A stretch of DNA of 64,000 nt from an uncultured Clostridia bacterium (GTDB lineage Bacteria > Bacillota > Clostridia > Oscillospirales > Ruminococcaceae), in assembly GCA_946567425.1 (NCBI GenBank), contig CAMNXF010000001.1, forward strand, positions 124,001 through 188,000, given 5' to 3'. A model generated the notes under the pieces. The model worked only from the letters and a program-made list of their open reading frames with translations, was not told where the DNA came from and did not search any database. The position numbers and the translations under genes were made by a program. Positions 25,555 to 34,013 of this stretch are shown here, one piece after another; position 1 is the stretch's first letter; every line of letters starts with the position of its first letter.

Positions 25555-26474
25555 TTCCTCTCTTTAAATAACAAATTCTGAACGCCCGTAATGATAAGGA
25601 TAATAAGCAGCAGCACAATACCCATTGCCGAGCCCAGTCCAACCTTTTCGTAGGTGAACGCTGTGTCTATCGTCTTGATTACGAACGTAGAAGTGCCGTT
25701 TGCGCCGCCGGTGATGATGTACGGGATATCGAATACGGAAGCCGCGCCCTTTATAGCGAGTACAAGCTGAAGCGCAACTATCGGACGGATACCGGGGAAA
25801 ACGATGTACCAGAACCTCTGCCAGCCGTTTGCGCCGTCGAGATCGGCAGCCTCGTAAATATCGGGGGAAATGGACTGTATCGCGCCGATATACATGATGA
25901 TGTCAAAGCCGATGTACTTCCAGATAGAGGCGAAAACCAGACACCAGTTTACGAGGTTCGGGTCGTTGAGCCAGCTTATTCCGGGAATGCCGAAGATCGA
26001 AAGGATACTGTTGAGCGTACCCTCCGAGCTGATGATGCCGTCGCCCTTCGTAAAGAACTTACGGAAGATGATCGATACCGCAACGCCGTTCATCATATAT
26101 GGGAAGAACAGTATTCCCTTAAAGACGTTGGCAAGCTTCAGCTTGGAGCAAAGCGTAGTGGCGATAAGCAGCGCCAGAGCCTGCTGAACGAATGAACCTA
26201 ACAAATAGTATAAGCAGTTTTTGAACGTGCTGAGATATTCGCTCTGTGTGAAGAGCGTTATGTAATTGTTCAATCCGATCCATTCAGGGTTTACGCCCAA
26301 CTGATCGCGCTTCTGAAAGCTGAACAGAAACATATTCACTGCGGGGATAAGCGTAAATATCAGCAGAAGTACTATCGGGATAAGCAGAAAAAAGAACGTC
26401 GTGAGATACTTCTGTCCCGTATAGCCGCGCAGCCATTCGCCGAGCGTACGCTTTTGCTTAGCATTGGCACTCAT
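25551..26474 (-). CDS. Sugar ABC transporter permease (MalF type)
   Basis: A 307-residue permease with about six helices; the first is near residues 24-48. The EAA motif is YEAADLDGANGWQRFWYIVFPGIRPI near residues 210-235. It forms the membrane channel with the downstream MalG-type permease and takes sugar from the lipoprotein encoded upstream. Confidence 0.93.
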   Translation of the reverse strand: MSANAKQKRTLGEWLRGYTGQKYLTTFFFLLIPIVLLLIFTLIPAVNMFLFSFQKRDQLGVNPEWIGLNNYITLFTQSEYLSTFKNCLYYLLGSFVQQALALLIATTLCSKLKLANVFKGILFFPYMMNGVAVSIIFRKFFTKGDGIISSEGTLNSILSIFGIPGISWLNDPNLVNWCLVFASIWKYIGFDIIMYIGAIQSISPDIYEAADLDGANGWQRFWYIVFPGIRPIVALQLVLAIKGAASVFDIPYIITGGANGTSTFVIKTIDTAFTYEKVGLGSAMGIVLLLIILIITGVQNLLFKERK

Positions 26475-26573
26475 AAACGGTACCGTCCTTTCAATTATTT
26501 ATATGAGTTTTCGCTCCGTGAAAACGCGGAGCGAAAACCATGGGAAAACTGTGAAAACCGGCGTCGCGGTTTA

Positions 26574-28097
26574 TTAACCGTTTGCGTTGTGATAAGCGAT
26601 GTATTTCTCGTTCTTGTCTCTCGTCTCAGCCCATCTCTTGTTAACGTCGTCAACGATAGCCTTGAACGCTTCTTCACCCTCGCCTTTGAAAGCAGCCTCG
26701 GCGATCTTAGCCTTGAAGTTAGCCGCATCCTGATTCTGAGTACCTACCTCGGACTCCTTGTCGATCTCGTCAAATACGCCCTGGAGCGCGTCGGGAGCGG
26801 GGCTGGAAACAAAGAACTCGCAGTCCGCAAAGTCGGTAAGGTAGTCGGGCATATCAGCGCCGATAAGGGGAGACAGACCCTGCTGATCCTTGATAAACGT
26901 CGATTCGCTTATGAACCACTCGATGTACGCCTTGCCGAGCTCCTTGACTGCCGCGTCGCTGTTGACGTTGACCGCCATAGCGTAGTCGGCTGCGGAACGT
27001 GCGTACTGCTTGCCGTCCTTGTTGAACGGAGCAGGCATAAATCCGATATCCTCGGGGTGACCGCCCTGCTCTTCGGTAAGGATCTCCTTGAACTGGTTTA
27101 CAGCCCACGAGCCCATGATCATCGTGCCGATCTTGCCTTGGCTGATAGCGGGCTTGGAAGCCTCCCAGCCGCTTGTCATGTGATCCTCTTCGAGAACCTC
27201 CGCCGTGCTGAACAGGTCGAACATAAGCTTCATGCTCTCATAATAACCATTTCCGGGAGTAAGAAGGTCGCTCTTTTCGGTAAGTATCTTGGTCTGAAAT
27301 TCGGGATCGCCCTCGATCGAATCGGAAAGCGCCCAAATCTGGTTAAGCGGCCACTTATCCGGCTCGCCGAAATTGGTGAGGTACGGAATTACTGTACCGT
27401 TGTAGTGCTCGTTGATCTTCTTCAGATCGGCGATAAAGTCTTCGGGGGTTTTGGGAAGCTCGGTAATTCCCGCCTCGGACCATACTCTCTTATTGTAAAC
27501 TATTCCTCCGTCAACAGAACCCATGTGCGGTATACCGTAAACCTGTCCGTTGCACAGATGCTGATCCATCCAGAGGTACTTCTTGGAGAGCTCGTCGTAA
27601 GAGCCGAGCGGCTCGAACTTCGCCGCCTTGTCCTCGGGCGTCATATTGCTCGGGATCATCAGAACGTCGCCGTAGTTTGTGGTGGTCATTCTGGTCTTTA
27701 CGTCGCCGTTATACTTTGTAAGGCCCTCGTACTTAACAGTGCAGTTGAACTTCTGTTCAAACGCGTCGGTCATCTGATCGAGATAGCCGCTGTCCACCAA
27801 ATCGGTACGGTTTGTAAGAACGTTGAGCGTAAGACCGTCAGTGATCTTGGACGCGTCGTAGAGCGTCGCGCCTGTCTGAGCGGGCGTAGAATTGTTGTCG
27901 GACGTGCTGTCGCCGCCTGTGCTGCTGTTACCGCCTGTGGAATTGCTGCCCGTGGAGCTGTTTCCACCGGTGGAAGAGCTGTTTCCGGAAGTATTGCCTG
28001 AGCTTCCGGTTCCGGAGTTTTCATTGTTGTTGCAGCCCGCGAGCGTAAGTGCTGCCGTTGCGGCGAGAACGCCCGCCAAAAATCTTTTCAGTTTCAT
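26574..28097 (-). CDS. Sugar-binding lipoprotein of ABC importer
   Basis: A 507-residue solute-binding protein (family 1). The signal ends in the lipobox LTLAGC with Cys22, giving a lipid anchor. A low-complexity linker of Ser, Gly, Thr and Asn (about residues 23-85) follows, then the two-lobed binding domain (VKYEGLTKYNGDVKTRM, TPEDKAAKFEPLGSY). The sugar is unknown; an oligosaccharide is likely given the GH43 and GH26-like genes in the window. Last of the importer genes in the chromosome order but first to be transcribed. Confidence 0.93.
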   Translation of the reverse strand: MKLKRFLAGVLAATAALTLAGCNNNENSGTGSSGNTSGNSSSTGGNSSTGSNSTGGNSSTGGDSTSDNNSTPAQTGATLYDASKITDGLTLNVLTNRTDLVDSGYLDQMTDAFEQKFNCTVKYEGLTKYNGDVKTRMTTTNYGDVLMIPSNMTPEDKAAKFEPLGSYDELSKKYLWMDQHLCNGQVYGIPHMGSVDGGIVYNKRVWSEAGITELPKTPEDFIADLKKINEHYNGTVIPYLTNFGEPDKWPLNQIWALSDSIEGDPEFQTKILTEKSDLLTPGNGYYESMKLMFDLFSTAEVLEEDHMTSGWEASKPAISQGKIGTMIMGSWAVNQFKEILTEEQGGHPEDIGFMPAPFNKDGKQYARSAADYAMAVNVNSDAAVKELGKAYIEWFISESTFIKDQQGLSPLIGADMPDYLTDFADCEFFVSSPAPDALQGVFDEIDKESEVGTQNQDAANFKAKIAEAAFKGEGEEAFKAIVDDVNKRWAETRDKNEKYIAYHNANG

Positions 28098-28185
28098 GGT
28101 ATTCCTCCATACATCATAAAGAGATAAAAAGTAACTATTTAATTAAGCTGTTTATGAAGTTATCAACTGCTTAATCTTACTTATA

Positions 28186-28214
28186 ATTATAATTATTTTA
28201 AGCGCTTTTGTCAA
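28186..28214 (-). promoter_or_regulatory. Sugar ABC operon promoter with operator in the spacer
   Basis: Minus strand consensus TTGACA (28209-28214), exactly 17 bases, TATAAT (28186-28191). The spacer contains the palindrome AAGCGCTT (28200-28207), with A/T flanks, as in operators of LacI/GalR regulators or CcpA. A bound repressor would block polymerase. Confidence 0.85.
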
Positions 28215-28244
28215 GTTATTTTTTTTATTTTGTAAAATAGATAG

Positions 28245-28290
28245 AAAAAAGCCTTACATATTTGTGAAAATACACATATATGCAAGGCTT
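28245..28290 (-). terminator. Terminator of glyS
   Basis: On the minus strand AAGCCTTGCATATATGTG pairs, with few mismatches, with CACAAATATGTAAGGCTT, followed by TTTTTT. It separates glyS from the promoter of the importer operon 30 bases further on. Confidence 0.88.
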
Positions 28291-28369
28291 GGATTGTGTA
28301 ATTGGTGTAACTTAACGTTCTAATACGCCAACTTAAATAAGGTTAATAAAGTAAATTTGCTGATTTAAG

Positions 28370-29746
28370 TTAAAATGCAATTTTCCCCTCAATATATGCC
28401 TTTACGTCGGCGAGAGGAATTCTTACCTGAGACATTGTATCGCGCTCACGGATGGTAACACAGCCGTCGTTTTCGGTGTCGAAATCGTAAGTTATGCAGA
28501 ACGGTGTGCCGATCTCGTCCTGACGGCGGTAGCGCTTGCCGATTGCTCCCGCCTCGTCGTAGTCGACGGCAAAGTACTTGGAGAGCTCCTCGAAAAGTTC
28601 CGTGGACTTCTCCGAGAGCTTCTTCGACAGCGGCAGAACGGCAGCCTTTATCGGCGCGAGAGCGGGGTGAAGGTGCATTATCGTTCTGGATGTGCCGTCC
28701 TCGAGTGCCTCCTCGTCGTAAGCGTCACAGACCACCGCGAGGAACAGACGCTCAACGCCGAGCGACGGTTCGATAACGTAGGGTACGTACTTCTCGTTGG
28801 TCTCGGGGTCGAAGTATTCAAGCGACTTACCGCTTGTGTTGATGTGCTGCGTGAGGTCGTAATCGGTTCTGTCCGCAACGCCCCAAAGCTCGCCCCAGCC
28901 GAACGGGAACATAAATTCGAAGTCTGTCGTTGCCTTGGAGTAGAACGCAAGCTCCTCGGGGTCATGGTCGCGCAGACGGAGGTTTTCCTCCTTTATGCCG
29001 AGCGACAGGAGGAAATTCTTGCAGTAGGTGCGCCAATAGTCGAACCACTCCAGGTCCGTGCCGGGCTTGCAGAAGAACTCAAGCTCCATTTGCTCGAACT
29101 CACGCACGCGGAAGATGAACTGTCCGGGAGTTATCTCGTTTCTGAACGACTTGCCGACCTGTGCCACGCCAAACGGAACTTTTTTGCGCGAGGTGCGTTG
29201 AATGTTCGCGAAATTCACGAAAATGCCCTGTGCGGTCTCGGGACGGAGGTAAAGCTCGTTCTTGTTGTCCTCGACCGTACCCTGCGCGGTCTTGAACATC
29301 AGGTTAAACTGGCGTATATCCGTAAAGTTAGTGCTGCCGCAGTTGGGGCACTTTATGCCCTTTTCGCGGATATAGTCCATCATCTTGTCGTTCGCCCAAC
29401 CGTCCGCTGTGGTCTCGCCGAAATCCTCTATCAGCTTATCCGCACGGTGACGCGTCTTGCAGTCCTTGCAGTCCATGAGCGGGTCGGAGAAGCCGCCGAC
29501 GTGCCCTGAAGCGACCCAAGTCTGCGGGTTCATCAGTATCGCGGAATCGAGACCAACGTTGTATTTGTTCTCTTGAACGAACTTTTTGCGCCATGCCTTT
29601 TTGATGTTCTCCTTAAGCTCAACGCCGAGAGGACCGTAATCCCAAGTGTTCGCCAAGCCGCCGTAGATCTCGCTGCCCGGGTAGACAAAGCCTCTGTGTA
29701 TGCACAGGGTCTTTATCGTTTCCAGTGATTTTTCGGTGTTCTTCAT
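28370..29746 (-). CDS. glyS: Glycyl-tRNA synthetase (dimeric type)
   Basis: This class II synthetase attaches glycine to tRNA-Gly. The 458-residue protein is the alpha2 type used by many Gram-positives and archaea. It has the start [25 protein letters not shown], a zinc-type cysteine set ([21 protein letters not shown]), motif 2 around [25 protein letters not shown], and motif 3 [11 protein letters not shown]. Its first codons and leader are partly repeated 175 bases upstream. No T-box leader could be recognised. Confidence 0.97.
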   Translation of the reverse strand: MKNTEKSLETIKTLCIHRGFVYPGSEIYGGLANTWDYGPLGVELKENIKKAWRKKFVQENKYNVGLDSAILMNPQTWVASGHVGGFSDPLMDCKDCKTRHRADKLIEDFGETTADGWANDKMMDYIREKGIKCPNCGSTNFTDIRQFNLMFKTAQGTVEDNKNELYLRPETAQGIFVNFANIQRTSRKKVPFGVAQVGKSFRNEITPGQFIFRVREFEQMELEFFCKPGTDLEWFDYWRTYCKNFLLSLGIKEENLRLRDHDPEELAFYSKATTDFEFMFPFGWGELWGVADRTDYDLTQHINTSGKSLEYFDPETNEKYVPYVIEPSLGVERLFLAVVCDAYDEEALEDGTSRTIMHLHPALAPIKAAVLPLSKKLSEKSTELFEELSKYFAVDYDEAGAIGKRYRRQDEIGTPFCITYDFDTENDGCVTIRERDTMSQVRIPLADVKAYIEGKIAF

Positions 29747-29771
29747 TATAAAAATTTCCTTTCTTATCCCG
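29713..29771. repeat. Direct repeat copy A: glyS 5' end and leader
   Basis: These bases cover the first ~10 codons of glyS and its ribosome site. They match copy B at 29889-29949 at roughly 85% by eye, in the same orientation. Confidence 0.75.
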
Positions 29772-29922
29772 CGGGTGACCGCGGAGATCTAAATTTGTTC
29801 TTTTCCCCGCAACCCGCAAGAAGCATTGTCATCGGAATAACTGCCGCTGCAAGCAATGCAATTCCACGCTTTGACATAATATATTTCCTTATCGTTTCCG
29901 GTGATTTTTTGGTGTTCTTCAT
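29764..29922 (-). CDS. Short lipoprotein-like frame fused to a glyS-like start
   Basis: A 52-residue frame. Its first residues [11 protein letters not shown] copy the glyS N-terminus ([11 protein letters not shown]) with that gene's leader. They run into [26 protein letters not shown], a lipoprotein signal with lipobox LLAGC. An internal ATG at 29877 gives a 37-residue form without the copied part. The tail after Cys is only about 14 residues, so the body of any lipoprotein has been lost. It may be a gene remnant joined to a duplicated start, or a real mini-lipoprotein. Confidence 0.4.
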   Translation of the reverse strand: MKNTKKSPETIRKYIMSKRGIALLAAAVIPMTMLLAGCGEKNKFRSPRSPAG

Positions 29923-29949
29923 TACAAATATATTTCCTTCTTGTCCCGT
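29889..29949. repeat. Direct repeat copy B of glyS 5' end
   Basis: Second copy of the glyS start and leader, about 175 bases upstream of the true start. It provides the ribosome site and first codons for the short lipoprotein-like frame. Confidence 0.75.
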
Positions 29950-29997
29950 ATGGCTTATGGGGGATTCAGCATTACCGCTCAGCGGCGGCAATTCGGT

Positions 29998-30213
29998 TCA
30001 ATCGCGCGCCGCAGCGCGTTCGCGTATCTCGGCGAGCCGCCGCTCGTACTGCCGCAGTTTTTCGGGATCGCTTTCGTGCTTTGCCTTGACGAATAAGTCC
30101 ATTGTCTCGTCTTTGAGCGCGAGAATTTCCTCGGGTATCTTCATGTCGGTGAGGATGTAACGGCGCGTTATTTTGTCTAGAATTTCGGCTACAAGAGCTT
30201 CTATACGCTTCAT
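29998..30213 (-). CDS. Small helical protein of unknown function
   Basis: A 71-residue charged helical protein (ALVAEILDKITRRYILTDMKIPEEI, then KLRQYERRLAEIRERAA). Its ATG overlaps the ilvE stop by one base (TAATG), so it is translated together with ilvE. No family recognised. Confidence 0.6.
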   Translation of the reverse strand: MKRIEALVAEILDKITRRYILTDMKIPEEILALKDETMDLFVKAKHESDPEKLRQYERRLAEIRERAAARD

Positions 30214-31277
30214 TATATTTTGAATATCCAGCCGAACTCGTCGGGGAGCTTGCCGTACTGAATGCCCGTCATGGTGTCGTAGAGCTTCTGAGAAATAGCG
30301 CCGATCCGGTTGTCGTTTATTGTCATTATCTTATCGCCCCATTTAAGGTGCCCAACGGGTGAGATAACAGCAGCCGTTCCCGTGCCGAATACCTCATCGA
30401 GCTTGCCCGCGTCGTAAGCCTCGGCAACTTCTTGAATGGTAATTCTGCGCTCGGTTACTTTCATTCCCCACTTTCTGCAAAGCTCGATAGAGGACTTGCG
30501 CGTAATGCCCGGGAGAACCGAGCCCGTGAGTTGCGGCGTAATAACTTCTCCGTCGATAACAAAGAAAATATTCATCGAGCCTACTTCCTCGATATACTTC
30601 TGCTCCACGCCGTCGAGCCAGAGAACCTGTTCGTAGTCCTGATTGTGCGCCTCGTCCTGTCCTTTGAGGGAAATAGCGTAGTTCGCGGCGGTCTTTGCAA
30701 AGCCCGTGCCGCCTCTTACAGCGCGGACATACTTTTCCTCAACGTAAATCTTAACGGGATTGAGCCCAGTAGAATAGTACGCTCCCGACGGCGAGAGGAT
30801 TATCATAAACAAATAGTGTTCTGCGGGCTTTACTCCGACATACGGGTCGGTCGCGAAGATGAACGGGCGAATGTACAGCGACGCGCCGTCGGTGTGCGGA
30901 ACCCAGTCCTTTTCCAGCTCGACAAGCTGCTTGAGCGCGCCGAGGACAAATTTTTCGTCAATGGGAGGTATAACCATTCTCTCAGCGGAAACGTTCATGC
31001 GCTTGAAGTTCTCGTCGGGGCGGAACATCTGTATCGAGCCGTCAGCGGTGCGGTATGCCTTTAAGCCCTCGAAGATCTCCTGTCCGTAGTGCAGGCACAT
31101 AGCCGCGGGGGACAGCGAGATCTCGCCGTAGGGCACAATGCGCGCGTCGTGCCAGCCCTGCCCCGCGTCGTAGTTCATGACGAACATATGGTCGGTGAAA
31201 ATATGACCGAAGCCGAGATTGGTCTCGTCGGTCGGCTTTGCCTTGGGCGCTGTCGTCTTTTCAGTTCTGATATCCAT
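30213..31277 (-). CDS. ilvE: Branched-chain amino acid aminotransferase
   Basis: IlvE moves the amino group between glutamate and the keto acids of Leu, Ile and Val. The 354-residue protein is a fold-type IV PLP enzyme of the longer BCAT class. The PLP lysine is Lys205 (NYAISLKGQ), [14 protein letters not shown] is the N-terminal hallmark, [10 protein letters not shown] precedes the phosphate-binding region, and [11 protein letters not shown] closes it. A consensus promoter lies upstream; no T-box was seen. Confidence 0.96.
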   Translation of the reverse strand: MDIRTEKTTAPKAKPTDETNLGFGHIFTDHMFVMNYDAGQGWHDARIVPYGEISLSPAAMCLHYGQEIFEGLKAYRTADGSIQMFRPDENFKRMNVSAERMVIPPIDEKFVLGALKQLVELEKDWVPHTDGASLYIRPFIFATDPYVGVKPAEHYLFMIILSPSGAYYSTGLNPVKIYVEEKYVRAVRGGTGFAKTAANYAISLKGQDEAHNQDYEQVLWLDGVEQKYIEEVGSMNIFFVIDGEVITPQLTGSVLPGITRKSSIELCRKWGMKVTERRITIQEVAEAYDAGKLDEVFGTGTAAVISPVGHLKWGDKIMTINDNRIGAISQKLYDTMTGIQYGKLPDEFGWIFKI

Positions 31278-31341
31278 GATAAATTACCTTCCTTTTGAGT
31301 GTGGGAGTGATTGGCTTCCCTAAGATTATTTACACAAATTT

Positions 31342-31370
31342 ATTTTACCACTTTTTGCCGCCGTTGTCAA
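31342..31370 (-). promoter_or_regulatory. Sigma-A promoter of ilvE
   Basis: Minus strand TTGACA (31365-31370), 17 bases, TAAAAT (31342-31347). Confidence 0.78.
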
Positions 31371-31403
31371 CCGTTTTTGCGCAAAAAGGGATAGCCGTCC
31401 CTT

Positions 31404-32168
31404 TCATCTCCATTCGTTGACCGCGTAGAAAATCGCGAGCCGTATGTTTTTCAGCAGCCGCGACGAAAGCTCCTCGTATTCTTGGTCAAGACCTTTTTCC
31501 CGAGCCATAAACGGCGGCGAATCGTTCCACGAGCCCATAGCCCCGAAAACGTCCGCAATATCGGCAGCGCAGAACAGCGGCAAAAGCTTTTCGGGTATAT
31601 CGGGCGGCGGTCCGTAAAAAGCGGGTGCTTCCTCGCCGTCGAGAATATTCAAAGCGCGTCCGAATATTTTAGCGAAGTCCGCACAGTCTATCCGTTCGGC
31701 AAGGTCGCCTATCTCGATAAGCACCTCGCGCAGCTCGTCGGAATTATCCTCGCCATGAGGCCATACAAACGGGATATGAAGAAGCTGCTCATAGTACAGA
31801 ATATCCCACTTTTTCAGCTTTCGGTCAATTTCCCATTTCGGGTCAAAACCGGTTATCTCGCCATTCTTGAAGTAACAGATAATACGGCATTGCGACGTGT
31901 TGACAAAACCGAGCATTTGCCTGTCCTTTACCTCGGTCGGCATAACGAGCTTAAGGTCGCGCAGCCCTTTTTTAACGCAGTACTTATACCACTGCTCTGC
32001 GTTTTCGGCGGTTCGCCGCAATATTCCGCACTGTCGGATATTCGGCAAAAACAGAAACTCGACCTTATTTTCATAAGCGCTCGGTTCGTATTTAAAGTCT
32101 TTGCCTCGAAAAAGCGCCTGCTTTGCGGCGGCGGTAAGGCGGCACATTTGGAATAATTCGCCGTTCAT
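31404..32168 (-). CDS. Protein of unknown function
   Basis: A 254-residue soluble protein that is not recognised. Visible features are KWDILYYEQLLHIPFVWP in the middle and PEKLLPLFCAADIADVFGAMGSWND near residue 205, plus many Trp and Cys. The ATG at 32168 is chosen because AAGGAG stands 7 bases upstream; an ATG seven codons earlier would use that site as coding sequence. It overlaps the promoter-distal end of the membrane protein gene upstream by none but is only 11 bases from its stop, so they form one unit. Confidence 0.7.
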   Translation of the reverse strand: MNGELFQMCRLTAAAKQALFRGKDFKYEPSAYENKVEFLFLPNIRQCGILRRTAENAEQWYKYCVKKGLRDLKLVMPTEVKDRQMLGFVNTSQCRIICYFKNGEITGFDPKWEIDRKLKKWDILYYEQLLHIPFVWPHGEDNSDELREVLIEIGDLAERIDCADFAKIFGRALNILDGEEAPAFYGPPPDIPEKLLPLFCAADIADVFGAMGSWNDSPPFMAREKGLDQEYEELSSRLLKNIRLAIFYAVNEWR

Positions 32169-32179
32169 ACAATTCTCCT

Positions 32180-32914
32180 TTATTTCCAATTTCTGTTGAA
32201 GCTCGGCGCTTCAAGCGCAGGGTTTGAGGTGGTGGGCTTAGGCTTGCGCCGCCTTGAAACAAAATCCGTGATGTCAAACGGCTTTTTTTCGGGTGTGTTT
32301 TTAAACTGTTCGAGGTAGAACAGGACCGACTGTTCGAGCCGCTTGGTGTTTCCGAAGTGGTTTTTGATGGTAAGTAGCGAGAGCGTTTCAAACATTCCCC
32401 AGTTAAGCAGATCGGTGTCAAATTCAAGCCCGCCGTCCTCGTTTACGTGATAGCCGAGCCTGTCGCTCTCGCAGAAAAACGCGCGTATCTCGCCCTTGAA
32501 CGTAATGTCGTGAGGGGCTTTTTTCGGGTCACGGGAAACGCTCTCCAGTTTTCCGAACGGAATAAAATACAGCCGCCGCGTAATTACCCGCGCGCCCCAG
32601 TGAACATATTCGCCTGCGTACTCGCTGTACACCATTCCGCTCGGCAGAAAGTCGAAGAACGTGTATTTCGAGTGGCGGCGTTTGCGTTTTTCGGTGATAT
32701 ACGCCGCCGAAAACCCGAAGACCGTTCCGAACAGAACGCTCCCACAGATGACCGCAAACAGCAGAAGCGCAAATTCTGAGCGATAGTTCAGCACTATCTG
32801 AACCGTGCAGAACACGCAAAGCGCAATGAGCGGTCCAAACACTATTGTAAGGACATGCCGCAGACGGCTGCTGTATTTTGCCGTGTCCGCGTGAAAGAAA
32901 TATCTGTTTTTCAA
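32180..32914 (-). CDS. Membrane protein of unknown function
   Basis: A 244-residue protein with two hydrophobic helices near residues 23-43 and 48-73 (FALLLFAVICGSVLFGTVFGF), followed by a cytoplasmic-looking polar domain. The layout resembles YcxB-like membrane proteins, where two helices precede a PH-like domain (YIPFGKLESVSRDP-type strand), but this is weak. It is followed by an unknown gene in the same unit. Confidence 0.65.
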   Translation of the reverse strand: MKNRYFFHADTAKYSSRLRHVLTIVFGPLIALCVFCTVQIVLNYRSEFALLLFAVICGSVLFGTVFGFSAAYITEKRKRRHSKYTFFDFLPSGMVYSEYAGEYVHWGARVITRRLYFIPFGKLESVSRDPKKAPHDITFKGEIRAFFCESDRLGYHVNEDGGLEFDTDLLNWGMFETLSLLTIKNHFGNTKRLEQSVLFYLEQFKNTPEKKPFDITDFVSRRRKPKPTTSNPALEAPSFNRNWK

Positions 32915-32939
32915 GCAACCGCCCCCTTATACTATCTAT

Positions 32940-32968
32940 ATTTTATCACATCGGAGAAAAATAGTCAA
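32940..32968 (-). promoter_or_regulatory. Sigma-A promoter of 32180-32914 gene
   Basis: Minus strand TTGACT (32963-32968), 17 bases, TAAAAT (32940-32945). Confidence 0.75.
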
Positions 32969-32985
32969 CCGCCGACAAAACAAAA

Positions 32986-33013
32986 ACGCCCGAAAGCCGA
33001 GGCTCACGGGCGT
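32986..33013 (-). terminator. Terminator of rpmH-khpB operon
   Basis: ACGCCCG / CGGGCGT with an inner GCC/GGC stem, then TTTTT on the minus strand; six bases after the khpB stop. Confidence 0.85.
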
Positions 33014-33018
33014 ATGAA

Positions 33019-33990
33019 TTAAAGCTCGATTTTTCCGTACAGAGCAGCGTTTTTCTCGGTGTCGACGGTCTCCTTCGAGAATTCGCCCGCATTGGCGTTT
33101 TCATCAGGCTGATACTGGCGGCGCTTGTACTCGCGCTCGAAGCTCGTCGAAAAACCTCCCGACTGGCGGTAATTTCTGGTAGACGCGCCGTCCGGGGAAC
33201 GCTTGCCGCCGCGGCGGCGGTTGTCAAACTTGGGCTTATCCGCGTAGATAACCACCTTTCTGTAAGGCTCGGTGCCCGTCGAGCGGCTGGAAACGCCCTC
33301 GATCTCGGCAACGCAGCTGTGGATAATTCTGCGCTCATAGGGGTTCATAGGCTCGAGAGCAATCTTTCTGCCCTGCTTGATGACCTTTGCCGAGGTTTTT
33401 CTCGCGAGCGCGTCAAGCGTTTCGCGGCGTTTGTCGCGGTAATCGTTGCAGTCGAGCGAAATGCGGCAGCAGCTCTCCTCGGAACGGTTGGACGCGAGTA
33501 TCGTCAGATACTGAAGACTGTCCAGAGTTTCGCCGCGCTTTCCGATAACGATGCCGAGCTTCTCGCCTGTGATGTTCAGAACGACGTTTCCGTCGCGCTT
33601 AACGGGCGTGATCTCAAATTTTTCCAACCCCAACGCGTGCATAACGTCGGTAAGATATTCGATCGCCATTTTTACCTTAACGCTTTTGCTGATGTCGAAA
33701 TCTGCGGGAAGATCACCGCCGTCGCTGTCGCCGTTGTCATCGTTGTCCACAGCGGTCTCGGTCGGAGCGCTTTCCGTCTCTTTCTCTTCAGCCGTCTCCG
33801 CTGCGGGAGCGGGCTCGCTTGCCGCCTCGTAAACCGCCTTTACCTTGTACTCTCCCTTTAAGCCGCCGAAGAGCGTTTTTCTCGGCTGCTCAAGAACCTC
33901 AAAGTCGATTTCGTCCGCGCTTACTCCGAATTCCTCTGCGGCAAGACCCTTGGCTTCATCCAAAGTTTTTGCTGTGAATTCTTTTTCCAT
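33019..33990 (-). CDS. khpB: RNA-binding protein KhpB (Jag/EloR)
   Basis: KhpB pairs with KhpA to bind RNA and affects cell elongation and division. Three domains are visible: Jag_N (about residues 1-52, EFTAKTLDEAKGLAAEEFGV and KTLFGGL), KH (about 125-195, with GIVIGKRGETLDSLQYL) and R3H (about 200-265, ALEPMNPYERRIIH). Residues 55-105 are an acidic linker, and a basic Arg/Ser tail follows residue 265. Its KhpA partner is encoded at 47514 in this window. It follows yidC as in most Firmicutes. Confidence 0.95.
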   Translation of the reverse strand: MEKEFTAKTLDEAKGLAAEEFGVSADEIDFEVLEQPRKTLFGGLKGEYKVKAVYEAASEPAPAAETAEEKETESAPTETAVDNDDNGDSDGGDLPADFDISKSVKVKMAIEYLTDVMHALGLEKFEITPVKRDGNVVLNITGEKLGIVIGKRGETLDSLQYLTILASNRSEESCCRISLDCNDYRDKRRETLDALARKTSAKVIKQGRKIALEPMNPYERRIIHSCVAEIEGVSSRSTGTEPYRKVVIYADKPKFDNRRRGGKRSPDGASTRNYRQSGGFSTSFEREYKRRQYQPDENANAGEFSKETVDTEKNAALYGKIEL

Positions 33991-34013
33991 ATTGATCCCC
34001 TTTCCGATAACGC

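Noticed and set aside
26454-28001. A 515-codon plus-strand open frame opposite the sugar-binding lipoprotein
   Set aside because: Antisense of a confident lipoprotein gene with signal peptide and binding domain; no start signal or family similarity.
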